From: Kiritimatiellia bacterium
Lineage (GTDB): Bacteria; Verrucomicrobiota; Kiritimatiellia; RFP12; UBA1067
Direction: 5' to 3'
Length of the DNA stretch: 23,298 bases
Assembly (NCBI GenBank): GCA_017521065.1
Contig: JAFXEA010000447.1
Span: 1 to 23,298, forward strand
Numbering within the stretch: position 1 is the first letter of the stretch; every line of letters begins with the position of its first letter. The position numbers were made by a program, and so were the translations under genes. Positions 10,101-17,037 of the stretch are shown here, one piece after another. The notes under the pieces were generated by a model that made no database searches, had not been told where the DNA came from, and worked only from the letters and a program-made list of their open reading frames with translations.

Positions 10101-10109
10101 CATTCCCAT
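7101..10109 (-). CDS. Autotransporter-associated beta-strand repeat surface protein, no barrel seen
   Basis: The product has 1002 residues. The ATG at 10109 is chosen over an in-frame ATG at 10103 because AGGAGG lies 7 nt before it. A signal peptide covers residues 1 to about 26 (ending AFAWG). The passenger-type repeat (TIGR02601-like) appears at least three times: ITKSGAGTLVLSNPANSF near residue 59, LVKEGAGTLVVSGESD near 610 and FLKRGAGTFTLTGRDF near 875, each followed by a strand such as IAVESGVLEIASD. The sequence between is glycine- and aspartate-rich, predicted all-beta. The C-terminus (GGVLRVKAHGTVVSLR) has no 12-strand autotransporter barrel and no LPXTG or PEP-CTERM tail, so the route to the surface is unknown. 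It sits 48 bp after the PHP-like gene and 22 bp before the beta-helix gene. Adhesion or glycan binding is a guess. Confidence 0.85.
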   Translation of the reverse strand: MGMNKVCRFRLACVLAVSLYGAFAWGNDSSNHVDEALTIDVPSGETVEYSGVISGTSSITKSGAGTLVLSNPANSFTGGISIQRGCVKATAAGALGADSGVIAFSGDQKRQLIIEVDAEAEFKNPVTFTGKASDAIDPAIVILGGPVTLSGSITSDTDFFVYYGLSADDMSTSRNVTLGGAITLTAGTLGIGSWATFDLKGKLDVPVVYVSPHGYNQYQSVQIWNGGNKIGKIYTRSSPIVAKADQAFGGAQIYLEQNWENAARGFYNLNGKKMNVKSFDYRREMGSQYLPKNVSDRGSLFISYAATTVTVTGDEGEFVCLHKFQGPFDLLIDATSFGDSFVQKFEDRRHELSGDIMVSNGVMRVCTTSAFPAVQQVTVGPNGSLFIDTTGGTAFSGCTKLVLDGKFTVSEGATKPFADGTLELELGAGAELTLPADMRLRVASLTVNGEPCTGGVLDSSSLDQIKGGVIVLPSPSEVAWTAGGGDANESIMEKANWGGTLPDLLYGSTKAFFASAGSNADVGCGVRLSAMRVKAPVDGAGFSFSKAADDAFIELGGNATFENDATDGSVTNRYVFGVPVKLDSDSVWSVPGSDTVLLTNGVHSADSAYCLVKEGAGTLVVSGESDLAGALEFKSGTIRLAGDIGPAGNGDNANAVRLVSGEAPVWFDGGEIAKDVYIDASGYSNFRFLGGSTTVFKGFVWTVRARNFFFESGATVVFEGGFNVRGKMNLCGFTANDARVSVIIRNAPWSTTEYLCVGYTGNFDLDTTIESQGSCPQIFVRQRATLNFGVSYANTNSAARLDLTGVTSYPAGGTINLNDTTQSFCRVYGSLGKITGGYPSCIVINDPEGNTANLSAKVEGGAGFLKRGAGTFTLTGRDFTSCGDIAVESGVLEIASDATWRNGTNVFVSGSGTLRLGGANRFNGSFVQFNLGEDEDGWMIDIPSGCAQTVDYAWDADGNRLPCGVYGASGVQGVNRNRYASHFPANGGVLRVKAHGTVVSLR

Positions 10110-10157
10110 TTCACACCCTCCTTATCCAGTTGTTAGTTCCGTGCCCATTCCATGGCT

Positions 10158-11375
10158 TCAAACGCAAAGCATCTGCGCCTGGGTGAAAAGCAGTTCGTCG
10201 GGGTTCGAATCGATCTTGGCGACGAGGCGCAGGTAGCCATGCTCCGCCTCGGAACCGGAAGGCAGCTTCCAGGAGAACTTCGTGCCCTCACCGGTGGCGA
10301 CCACCCCCTTCTTCGAGACCAGCTCGAAACGCACAGGCTTGTCCGTCGAAGCGGAGAACGTGCGTCCATCGAATGCGATTCCCGTGAATTCCACGATGTT
10401 GCCGAAAACGGCGCCGTAGAAATTGCCTTCGCGGTACGCCTTCAGGCAGGCATGCACCGTCCTCTCCGGCACCACCAGCACGTTCACGCCGCGCGCAGGC
10501 GCCCAGTCCGGCACGGATACGCCGAAGCACTGCCGCCCGGAGGCGAGAGCCCTGTCCCAATAGTCGATGCTCCAGTAGTCGCTCCATGGATAGCTTTCCT
10601 TATTGCCACCCGAGTAGTTGTACACCTCGATGCCGAACACGCGCGGGTCATAGTCGAGGATTTCGTGCAGGTGCTCCTGCTTGAGCCGGCTCCAACGAGG
10701 ATGGTTGACGGTCACGCCGCCGCCGTCCGGGTATATCAGGCCCTCGAGCATCCTGTCGATCGCCTTTTTCCAAGGCTCTGCAGAGCCTAGCTTGTAGCCG
10801 TGATCGACCGTCTTGAACCTGTTCCTAGCGTCGAACGTCCCGGACGAGAACGTCGAGCCGACGGAACACATGTGCGTGGGGCTGCCGACAAACGAATGGT
10901 GCTCCGCGTTGGGGGCCTCGAGGATGCCTTCCGGCCATGACTTGAACAGCGGCCGCGTCGAAGAGAACGGCAACTGCCTGCGCTGTTCCTCTGGAAGCTC
11001 GTCCTTCCACTCTCCGACGATCTTGTTCCATTCGAACGGACCGTCGGTGCGCTTGCCTTTGAACATCACTGGGAAGTCCTGCCTTACGCGGTAGCGGTCG
11101 TTGCGCATCTTCTTCCCCGGGTACGTAGGTGCGCTCGGATAGTAGTTGGATATGGTCAGGAAGTCGAACCCACGCTTAAGGTACTTGTCGAGCATCTCCT
11201 GGTTCTTGACGTGCCCGTGCGTTGTCGTCCTGACGAGCGAGACATTGCTCCAGTCCAATCCGGAGTAGGGCCTGGGATTCCTGCCCTTCGGCTTTGCGGA
11301 CACAGCCGCAGGCAGACTTTGGGCTATGACCCCCGCACCGGCGCATCCAATGAAACCACGTCTATTTATCTTCAT
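10158..11375 (-). CDS. Tat-exported PHP-like metal-dependent phosphoesterase-fold protein
   Basis: The start is ATG at 11375, with AAAGGAGG 6 nt upstream; a TTG two codons earlier touches that ribosome site and is unlikely. The product has 405 residues. The N-terminus (KINRRGFIGCAGAG, then a hydrophobic run to AVSA) is a twin-arginine signal, suggesting export of a folded, perhaps metal-loaded protein. PHP-domain landmarks are present but degenerate: TTHGH at 51-55, GFDFLTISNYY at 69-79 where the family usually has D and H, a Glu153/His159-160 pair, VNHP with His225, IEVYN with Glu250, and GVSVPDW at 285-291 instead of the usual GxDxH. The roughly 115 C-terminal residues look like an Ig-like module. 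It is the first gene of the left operon. It may be a hydrolase with an altered metal site; assignment to the PHP superfamily is probable, the substrate unknown. Confidence 0.8.
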   Translation of the reverse strand: MKINRRGFIGCAGAGVIAQSLPAAVSAKPKGRNPRPYSGLDWSNVSLVRTTTHGHVKNQEMLDKYLKRGFDFLTISNYYPSAPTYPGKKMRNDRYRVRQDFPVMFKGKRTDGPFEWNKIVGEWKDELPEEQRRQLPFSSTRPLFKSWPEGILEAPNAEHHSFVGSPTHMCSVGSTFSSGTFDARNRFKTVDHGYKLGSAEPWKKAIDRMLEGLIYPDGGGVTVNHPRWSRLKQEHLHEILDYDPRVFGIEVYNYSGGNKESYPWSDYWSIDYWDRALASGRQCFGVSVPDWAPARGVNVLVVPERTVHACLKAYREGNFYGAVFGNIVEFTGIAFDGRTFSASTDKPVRFELVSKKGVVATGEGTKFSWKLPSGSEAEHGYLRLVAKIDSNPDELLFTQAQMLCV

Positions 11376-11465
11376 GCTCAACCTCCTTTAAGGCACCTGT
11401 TCCATTACGTTTTTCCACTACCATCCCATAGACGGGACGGATTCCTTTCTTGGGATGATGCGGGT

Positions 11466-11493
11466 GGTATCACAGGTCAACTCCACAAGTCAA
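11466..11493 (-). promoter_or_regulatory. Candidate promoter for the PHP-like gene and left operon
   Basis: On the minus strand a TTGACT -35 box (11488-11493) is followed 16 bp later by an extended -10, TGT then GATACC (11466-11471). Transcription would begin near 11459, leaving an 84-nt leader. The leader contains an inverted repeat CATCCCA (11451-11457 read on minus) and TGGGATG (11422-11428), which could form a 5' hairpin. The promoter overlaps the stop of the 46-codon ORF. The -10 match is only moderate. Confidence 0.4.
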
Positions 11494-11610
11494 CTGTAAA
11501 CTTGTCATTATTCTCAGGTCTGAAGAATCGTCACTCCATGCCAACGACGCGGCAACACCTGCAGCGAACATACAAACCGGTTTAAACCGGGAAAACAAAT
11601 TTGACGTCAT
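11470..11610 (-). CDS. Small 46-residue ORF with signal-like N-terminus
   Basis: An ATG at 11610 follows GGGAG by 8 nt and opens a 46-codon frame ending in TGA at 11470. The N-terminal part (FSRFKPVCMFAAGVAASLAW, then acidic SDDSSD) looks like a short signal peptide and faintly recalls the start of the surface-repeat protein at 10109 (FAWGNDSS). It begins 33 bp after the CE15 stop, so it could be translated from the same message. It may be a genuine small secreted peptide, a leader peptide for the downstream gene, or the leftover start of a decayed gene. It contains the palindrome at 11577-11590. Confidence 0.3.
   Translation of the reverse strand: MTSNLFSRFKPVCMFAAGVAASLAWSDDSSDLRIMTSLQLTCGVDL
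11471..11494. repeat. Tandem 13-bp-period direct repeat within the promoter region
   Basis: On the plus strand CACAGGTCAAC (11471-11481) and CACAAGTCAAC (11484-11494) match at 10 of 11 positions with a 13-bp period. They overlap the spacer and -35 region of the candidate promoter for the left operon, so they may be a regulator binding site. Confidence 0.4.
11577..11590. repeat. Perfect 14-bp palindrome CCGGTTTAAACCGG
   Basis: This perfect inverted repeat without a spacer lies between the CE15 stop and the PHP-like gene, inside the small ORF. It could be a dimeric regulator site. An AAACCGGT core also occurs in the leader of the LRR gene (near 19259-19266). Confidence 0.4.
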
Positions 11611-11643
11611 ATCACTTACTCCCTGATTTCACCTTGAACACAA

Positions 11644-12975
11644 TCAGCGTCCGCCGATTCCGAATTCCCGATCGGCGAAGTCCATCAGCCACATCCAATC
11701 GTGCGCGGCGATGCCGTGCTGTTCACTGCGGCGGACGTATCCGAAAGACTCTCCGATACCTGATGTGCAGTAATTGTCGGGATAAGGCACGTCAGGCATG
11801 GTTCCGCGGCCGAGGAATTTCCACACCGGAGCGGCGGCCCTGCACGCGAGATACTCTCCTTTTGTATGCATCCAGCGGCTGGTATCGAATCCCTGCACAA
11901 GGAGAGCGCGCGGAGCGACAGCCGCCAGCAGCATGTGCTGATCGAAAGTAAGCGTTTCCCACGGCTTTTCAGAATATTTTTTGTAGGCCTTGCAGTACCA
12001 GTGGGTGAACATCACATTCTCGGTGGAGGTATTCTCTCCGTAGTCGCGTTTGGCGAGCGGAGCGCCGCCGCCACCCGTCTGATTCGGCACGCATACCGCG
12101 AACCGTTCATCGCGTGCTCCTGCAAGGAGCGCCGCCTTGCCGAGACGCGAACAGCCCGTCACCACGCTGCGCTTCGCATCGAGAAGAGGGTCTGTCTGAG
12201 CATAGTCGAGGCCGCGCGAAAGCGTCCAGGCCCAGGCGCCGAGAGCCGTTATGTTATCGGTACGGGATTCGTCACGCTTTCCCCAGAGGTCGAAAATGCC
12301 AGTATAGGCGAAAGTCTCCTGACGCCAGGCTGGATTCTTCTCCGTCCAGTCGGGATCGGGGGATATCTCGCAGTAGCAGGCGCTCATCACCGCATATCCG
12401 CGCGCGATGAGCATGCTGAGAGGGAATATGGAATCTTCGTTGGGATCGGTCATGACGCCGCGGGTACGCTCTGACGCTCTATAGTTGTCGTTCTTTTCGA
12501 CGAACTGGGTCCACGCGCGCTGGACGTACACATCCTTGTCCGGCACAAGCTCGTGATTGCCGCGGTAATTCAGAAAAAGTATGACTGGGGATGGTTTCTT
12601 CGCATGGCGCGGAGCGAAAACGATCCAGTTGATGCAGGGACCGGACTTATCTTTCCTGAACCACATTCTGACCTGCTTGCGGACAGCATACCCCGCGACG
12701 GCATTCTCTTTCACGTCCCATACTTCAGTGACGACGGCCTCCGGTTCAGGCGGCGGCTGACCATACATTTCACGCGCGAAAATATCAAGAATCTCTTTCC
12801 GGCGGGCCTCCCAGTCCGCAGCGGTTCTTACTTTGCGACCGTCGACAAAGGTAAGGGGATCCTCAAGCGTGTACGGAGGAATCTTCGACTCGTCATAATT
12901 AGGCTCACGATACGGCTTATCACCCAGAAGGGAAAGCGACAAGGTAAACACCCCGGCCATGATTGTCAATTTCAC
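11644..12975 (-). CDS. CE15-like glucuronoyl (methyl)esterase, exported
   Basis: I place the start at GTG 12975: AAAGGA lies 9 nt before it, a TATAAT box lies just upstream, and the next 16 residues form a hydrophobic signal (KLTIMAGVFTLSLSLLG). The in-frame ATG at 13026 would lie upstream of that promoter. The product has 443 residues, an alpha/beta-hydrolase with the CE15 nucleophile motif TGCSRLGKAAL (Ser276). Other family landmarks are NYRGNH, GAWAWTLSRGLDY, the GGGGAPLAKRDYGE loop, WMHTKGEYLA and a C-terminal EQHGIAAHDW with the likely catalytic His420. CE15 enzymes cleave esters between glucuronic acid and alcohols, classically in lignin-xylan linkages. The usual acidic-residue positions look substituted (see findings). 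The gene has its own promoter, downstream of the GH2 operon. Confidence 0.88.
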   Translation of the reverse strand: MKLTIMAGVFTLSLSLLGDKPYREPNYDESKIPPYTLEDPLTFVDGRKVRTAADWEARRKEILDIFAREMYGQPPPEPEAVVTEVWDVKENAVAGYAVRKQVRMWFRKDKSGPCINWIVFAPRHAKKPSPVILFLNYRGNHELVPDKDVYVQRAWTQFVEKNDNYRASERTRGVMTDPNEDSIFPLSMLIARGYAVMSACYCEISPDPDWTEKNPAWRQETFAYTGIFDLWGKRDESRTDNITALGAWAWTLSRGLDYAQTDPLLDAKRSVVTGCSRLGKAALLAGARDERFAVCVPNQTGGGGAPLAKRDYGENTSTENVMFTHWYCKAYKKYSEKPWETLTFDQHMLLAAVAPRALLVQGFDTSRWMHTKGEYLACRAAAPVWKFLGRGTMPDVPYPDNYCTSGIGESFGYVRRSEQHGIAAHDWMWLMDFADREFGIGGR

Positions 12976-13005
12976 GTCATTGCATCCTTTCTTTATCTGC
13001 GCATG

Positions 13006-13011
13006 ATTATA
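13006..13011 (-). promoter_or_regulatory. Extended -10 promoter box for the CE15 gene
   Basis: The minus strand reads TGTTATAAT, a perfect TATAAT preceded by TGn. No good -35 hexamer is seen 17 bp further up, as is common for extended -10 promoters. Transcription would start near 12999, about 24 nt before the GTG at 12975. This supports that start codon. Confidence 0.5.
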
Positions 13012-13096
13012 ACATTGCGGCTTCACCGGCGTCTATTGCTAAATCTGCATTTCCAATTGCTTTTTCCGAAAGTTCGTCCGACCGCTACGAATGCCG

Positions 13097-15451
13097 TTAT
13101 TTCAATCCGGACGGCGCAAAATCAACCGAAAGTCCCATATCAATGTACTGGCCGCCGGAAGTCTGCTTCACATGTACAGCAAGCGTATTCTCGCCCGGAC
13201 GGAACGCTCCATGCAGCGACGGCGGAACAAACGACGGGCGGTACTCCTTGTTGTATCCTTTCAGACCGAGCACCTTCACTCCGTTGACGAACACCTCGAC
13301 ATCCTCATCATGGAACACGTCGAACACAGCCTGCAGGAAACGACCGTCCGGCATTGTGAACCTGCGGCGCAGCCAGATATCCTTCCCGTTCCAAACCGTC
13401 GACACGACCGCCTCCCTGTTCGCATGGGCGATTGATGCCGAACCGAATCCTCCGGCGCTCCGCCGCCAGGCGGAATCGTCAAAGCCCGGTTCCGTCCACT
13501 CCTGAGGCGGCGCATTGAAGGCATACGCCCATGCGGTGACGGAAGGATCGTTTTTCGGGAACACACACACGGTTCGGCGGCGTTCCGCTCCGCGCTCCGC
13601 CATCCGGCGCACCATAGCATGTGCGTCCGAAAGAACCTTCTCGTCGAACTTCACAACCTTGCGGTCGTACGTGACAAGGCCGTTGACCTCGCCCTCCACG
13701 TCGGCAGTCTGAGTATATACGCTACCGGCACATCCGAGATACGCGAGCTCGGCAAGTTTGTCCATAAGCCCGAGGTAACGGGTCTGCACGGAGGATGCCG
13801 TACCGTTCTCTCCTCCGTATCCCCAGTTGCGCATCTTCGGATTCCACAGATGCCCGTCCACCACAAGACCAAGTCCGCCGAACTCACCGATGAAAGACGC
13901 CCGATGACTGTTGACCGGAAGCATGACCGGACCTGGATACGCGTGAAAATCTATTACGTCCGCCGATTCCGGAACTCCGTCCGGAAGGTGCTTTGTGCGG
14001 GTCAGTGTGCCTTTGCCGTCCAATGATTTCAGATACCCTCCTTCGTAGTCGCTCCAACCGGACGGTCCGTCCACGACCCGTGAGGGATCGTGCCGCTTCA
14101 CCCACTTGAGCGTCCAGGAGGTCTGCGGTCCTTTCGGCTGCCCCCAGCGTTCGTTGTACGGTATCCACATTACTATGGAAGGCACGTTGTAGAGCTGCTC
14201 GATCATCCCCTTGAGCTCGCGTCGGTAGAAGCCGTATCTGCCGTTTATGTCACCGCCTCCCGAAGGCATGTCTTGAAAAACCAGAATGCCGAGCGTATCA
14301 CACAAATGGTAATAACGCATCGGCTCCACCTTGATGTGCTTGCGCATCATGTTGAAGCCCATCCGCTTCAGCAGACGGATGTCAAACTCCATTGCGGCGT
14401 CCGACGGAGGCGTGAGAAGTCCATCCGGCCACCAGCCCTGATCAAGGGTTCCGATCGGAAAGAACAGCTTCCCGTTAAGGAAGAATCTGAGCACGCCGTT
14501 TCCGTCCTTGGCAACCTCGAACTTCCTCATGCCGAAATACCCCTTCACAAAATCGTCGCCGAGAGCAATGTTCAACCCGTACAAGAATGGAGAGTCAGGA
14601 CTCCAGGCACGAACCGGATGCGGAAGTTTGAGCACAACAGGATCGCCCCACCGCGCGACAGCAGTCTTCGCAACAACGCGCCCCTCATCGAGCACCTCGA
14701 CGTACGACTTCACACCGCGAACATCGCCGGACCCTTCAATAAGCACGAACACAGTGCCGGCATCGAAATCAGGCGTAACCTTGTAGCCGGTAATGTGCGT
14801 ATCAGGCACGGTTTCCAGCCATACCGGCGCCCAGACTCCGGTGGAAGCCGTGTAGAAACATCCCGTGGGCTTTAAAGACTGCTTCCCGTATGAGAATCCA
14901 ACGTGGCTGTTTCCGCCCATCGGATCCCATACCTGAAGCGCAATTGTGTTGACTCCAGTCTTGACGAGATCAGTTATGTCGCACGAAAAAGCCAACTGGG
15001 CGCTCTCATGCGGAACATCTGTCGCCTCGCATCCGTTCACGAAAACCTGAGTACGGAAATCACATCCGTCCACATGCAGGATAATCCGCTCTCCGTCTCG
15101 CGGTAAAGCCTTGAACGTCCTTTTATACCACAACGCCTCGGTATGCCTCACCTGTTTCTGCACGCCGGAGAGTGCGCTGCCCGCCGCAAACGGCACCAAA
15201 ATTTTCCCATCCCATTTTGAAGGGATGCCGACAGCGGCATCTGTTATGGCATACTCCCAAAGTCCGTTGAGGCATTCCCAATTCCCTCGGACCATCTGCG
15301 GACGAGGATATTTCCTCCATGCATTCTCTGAAGTGACCTTTTCACCCCATTCAGTAAGCATATACCGTCCCAGCCGATCTTCGGCAAAAACGGAAAGCAT
15401 CGCCAGCATCGAACAAAGCGCAACACCACGCCAGGAATGCATAGTTTCCAT
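13097..15451 (-). CDS. GH2-family glycoside hydrolase, exported
   Basis: The product has 784 residues. A signal peptide covers residues 1 to about 23 (ending SVFA). The order of domains is the GH2 one: a jelly-roll sugar-binding domain (about 45-215, with GLWEYAI, LWYKRTF, FRTQVFVNG, STGVWAPVWLE), an Ig-like domain (about 217-312), and a TIM barrel (about 315-620) with the acid/base Glu434 in PYNERWG and the nucleophile Glu523 in IGEFGG. An extra C-terminal jelly roll (about 640-780, GFDDSAWRRSAGGFG, DVEVFVNGVKV) follows. GH2 members act as beta-galactosidases, glucuronidases or mannosidases; the sequence does not settle which. The ATG at 15451 has GGA 7 nt upstream and lies 9 bp after the 98-residue gene, so they are co-transcribed. 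Confidence 0.92.
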   Translation of the reverse strand: METMHSWRGVALCSMLAMLSVFAEDRLGRYMLTEWGEKVTSENAWRKYPRPQMVRGNWECLNGLWEYAITDAAVGIPSKWDGKILVPFAAGSALSGVQKQVRHTEALWYKRTFKALPRDGERIILHVDGCDFRTQVFVNGCEATDVPHESAQLAFSCDITDLVKTGVNTIALQVWDPMGGNSHVGFSYGKQSLKPTGCFYTASTGVWAPVWLETVPDTHITGYKVTPDFDAGTVFVLIEGSGDVRGVKSYVEVLDEGRVVAKTAVARWGDPVVLKLPHPVRAWSPDSPFLYGLNIALGDDFVKGYFGMRKFEVAKDGNGVLRFFLNGKLFFPIGTLDQGWWPDGLLTPPSDAAMEFDIRLLKRMGFNMMRKHIKVEPMRYYHLCDTLGILVFQDMPSGGGDINGRYGFYRRELKGMIEQLYNVPSIVMWIPYNERWGQPKGPQTSWTLKWVKRHDPSRVVDGPSGWSDYEGGYLKSLDGKGTLTRTKHLPDGVPESADVIDFHAYPGPVMLPVNSHRASFIGEFGGLGLVVDGHLWNPKMRNWGYGGENGTASSVQTRYLGLMDKLAELAYLGCAGSVYTQTADVEGEVNGLVTYDRKVVKFDEKVLSDAHAMVRRMAERGAERRRTVCVFPKNDPSVTAWAYAFNAPPQEWTEPGFDDSAWRRSAGGFGSASIAHANREAVVSTVWNGKDIWLRRRFTMPDGRFLQAVFDVFHDEDVEVFVNGVKVLGLKGYNKEYRPSFVPPSLHGAFRPGENTLAVHVKQTSGGQYIDMGLSVDFAPSGLK

Positions 15452-15460
15452 AATTTCATC

Positions 15461-15757
15461 CTATCTCACAACTATCGCCAAGCCCGGAGGGAGACTGACC
15501 ATATTGATTCCGTTTGAATCGCCTCTGCCATAAGGACGGGAGTCGAACACCTCTCCATCGTCATCCATGCCGTCACACGAGGATGCAAACGGACGCGAAT
15601 CGAATTCCGCCAACCCAAGGGACTCCTTGACGGCGTTCCCGGCGGGTGCGACGGCTTCGATCCTGTTCGTCACGGACTGCCAGTAATCTTCCGGCCACGC
15701 GAGATCGGCGGCGGACGCGGCCGCCGCGATCATCGAAAAAACCAATACCGTTTTCAT
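15461..15757 (-). CDS. Small exported protein with doubled FDSRP motif, function unknown
   Basis: The start is ATG at 15757, with GGAG about 7 nt upstream. This gives 98 residues with a signal peptide (1-17, ending AASAA). A longer frame from 15793 would overlap the preceding gene and lacks a ribosome site. After a LAWPEDYW segment the mature protein carries EFDSRP at residues 51-56 and VFDSRP at 70-75, a 19-residue repeat separated by acidic residues (CDGMDDDGE), and it ends in the hydrophobic stretch LPPGLAIVVR. I recognise no catalytic motif. It starts 5 bp after the FGE-like gene and ends 9 bp before the GH2 gene, so it is translationally coupled to both and may partner the FGE-like protein. 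Confidence 0.75.
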   Translation of the reverse strand: MKTVLVFSMIAAAASAADLAWPEDYWQSVTNRIEAVAPAGNAVKESLGLAEFDSRPFASSCDGMDDDGEVFDSRPYGRGDSNGINMVSLPPGLAIVVR

Positions 15758-15762
15758 GGCGG

Positions 15763-16995
15763 TCACTCCGCTATGACGATGTCCGCGGGGCACACCACGC
15801 GGAAACCGAAATTATTCCCCGTGCTGTCCGGACTGTACGCCAGCCTTGCACCGCTGCGCGCTCCTGCGCCCCACAGGTTGTACGAGGAGCCCCTGTCTGC
15901 TCTTTTTTCTCCACTCTCCGCTCCCACCGGCGCAACCACAACATCACCGGATTTATAGTTCTCGCCAAATGTCGCCAGATAATCATCTCCTGCCGAGAAC
16001 CAATCAAGGCAATATTCACGTACATTTCCGTGCATATCGAAAAGCCTCCACGAATTGGGACACTTGAGACCCACCGCGTGCATGGCGTTATGGGTGTAAT
16101 ACCAACCGACCTCATCCAGATTGGCGTCCGATGAGGCGGAATCGAGGAGATTCTTGCCGCTGTTTAGCGACGTGGTCGTCCCGGCCCTGCACGCATATTC
16201 CCATTCCGCTTCGGTAGGGAGATCCATCTCCAATCCCGTGATCGCGCGCAAGACGCCCATCTTCGACGACGGGGCGACCTGATGCATATCCTGCGGCCAT
16301 GTGAACTGCGTGCCCCGGATCGTGTTGTACGACATACCTGATGCCGGATTTGTAACTGCGGACTCCGATGATTTGAACGCAACATTCTGCTGCCCCTTCG
16401 TGAACTCGAACACGCCGATGTAATAGTCGTTGGTAAGCATTACGAAATGCTGCGTCTCGGCGCCGGCATCCGTCTGTCCCTTTTCTCCGGCAGGCGCGCC
16501 CATCAGCCACTTGATCCCTGCCGCCGTTATCTTGCGCATCAGAAGCAGTTCCTTGCGGTAGCGGATGTCGTCGATGCCGTAAGGCAGGGCCTCTTCGCTC
16601 ACGTAGAAGTTCACGGCGTTCGTCATGCGCAGATCGGCGACGAGCCATTCCGGCGGCGCGCCGAGCGACCATGCCTTCACCACCGCCTTGAAAGAGCCAT
16701 CCCTGATAACATGGTCCGGCCATGCATCCTTTGCATGCGGACGCCACAAAATCATCCCGTCTGTCTTCCGGACCACCGCGTTCACGTCGCCGGCGACGTT
16801 CCTGAAGTTCGCCTCTCCGATGGAGACGCCGTTTGTCGTAAAATCGACAGTCACAATGGCCGGCTCGCTCAGGCTGTACGAAACCTTCACCATGTGGGAC
16901 CTGGAATCCTGCGTCACCGTCACGCCTGAGACGGTCGGAGCGGCATGAAGTATGAATGCCGCCGATATCGCCAACGTTGTGATTATCGTTTTCAT
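15763..16995 (-). CDS. Secreted SUMF1/FGE-fold protein lacking the FGE cysteine pair
   Basis: The product has 410 residues; ATG at 16995 with AAAGGT 8 nt upstream. A signal peptide (1-18) precedes an Ig-like N-terminal domain (about 20-120, VSGVTVTQDSRSHMVKVSYSLS). The C-terminal part (about 150-405) is a formylglycine-generating-enzyme/sulfatase-modifying-factor fold: LLMRKI, YYIGVFEFTKGQ, LPTEAEWEYACRAGT, RLFDMHGNVREYCLDWF, RGSSYN at 368-373 and GNNFGFRVV. True FGEs carry two catalytic cysteines shortly after the RGGS-like motif; here that stretch reads NLWGAGARSGAR with none. No sulfatase gene is in the window. It is therefore more likely a binding protein or other FGE-fold enzyme. It lies 42 bp after the beta-helix gene. 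Confidence 0.88.
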   Translation of the reverse strand: MKTIITTLAISAAFILHAAPTVSGVTVTQDSRSHMVKVSYSLSEPAIVTVDFTTNGVSIGEANFRNVAGDVNAVVRKTDGMILWRPHAKDAWPDHVIRDGSFKAVVKAWSLGAPPEWLVADLRMTNAVNFYVSEEALPYGIDDIRYRKELLLMRKITAAGIKWLMGAPAGEKGQTDAGAETQHFVMLTNDYYIGVFEFTKGQQNVAFKSSESAVTNPASGMSYNTIRGTQFTWPQDMHQVAPSSKMGVLRAITGLEMDLPTEAEWEYACRAGTTTSLNSGKNLLDSASSDANLDEVGWYYTHNAMHAVGLKCPNSWRLFDMHGNVREYCLDWFSAGDDYLATFGENYKSGDVVVAPVGAESGEKRADRGSSYNLWGAGARSGARLAYSPDSTGNNFGFRVVCPADIVIAE

Positions 16996-17037
16996 GATGT
17001 TACCTTTCTTGTTTTGGTTAAACCCGTTGATTTGACA

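Noticed and set aside
12976..13026. Upstream ATG at 13026 for the CE15 gene
   Set aside because: It lies upstream of the TATAAT box, has no ribosome site and would put charged, cysteine-containing residues ahead of the signal peptide.
15758..15793. Longer N-terminus for the 98-residue protein from 15793
   Set aside because: It would overlap the preceding gene by about 30 bp, and the ribosome site and signal peptide both point to 15757.
15763..16995. Calling the SUMF1-fold protein a sulfatase-activating enzyme
   Set aside because: The expected cysteine pair is not visible after the RGSSYN motif and no sulfatase gene is in the window.
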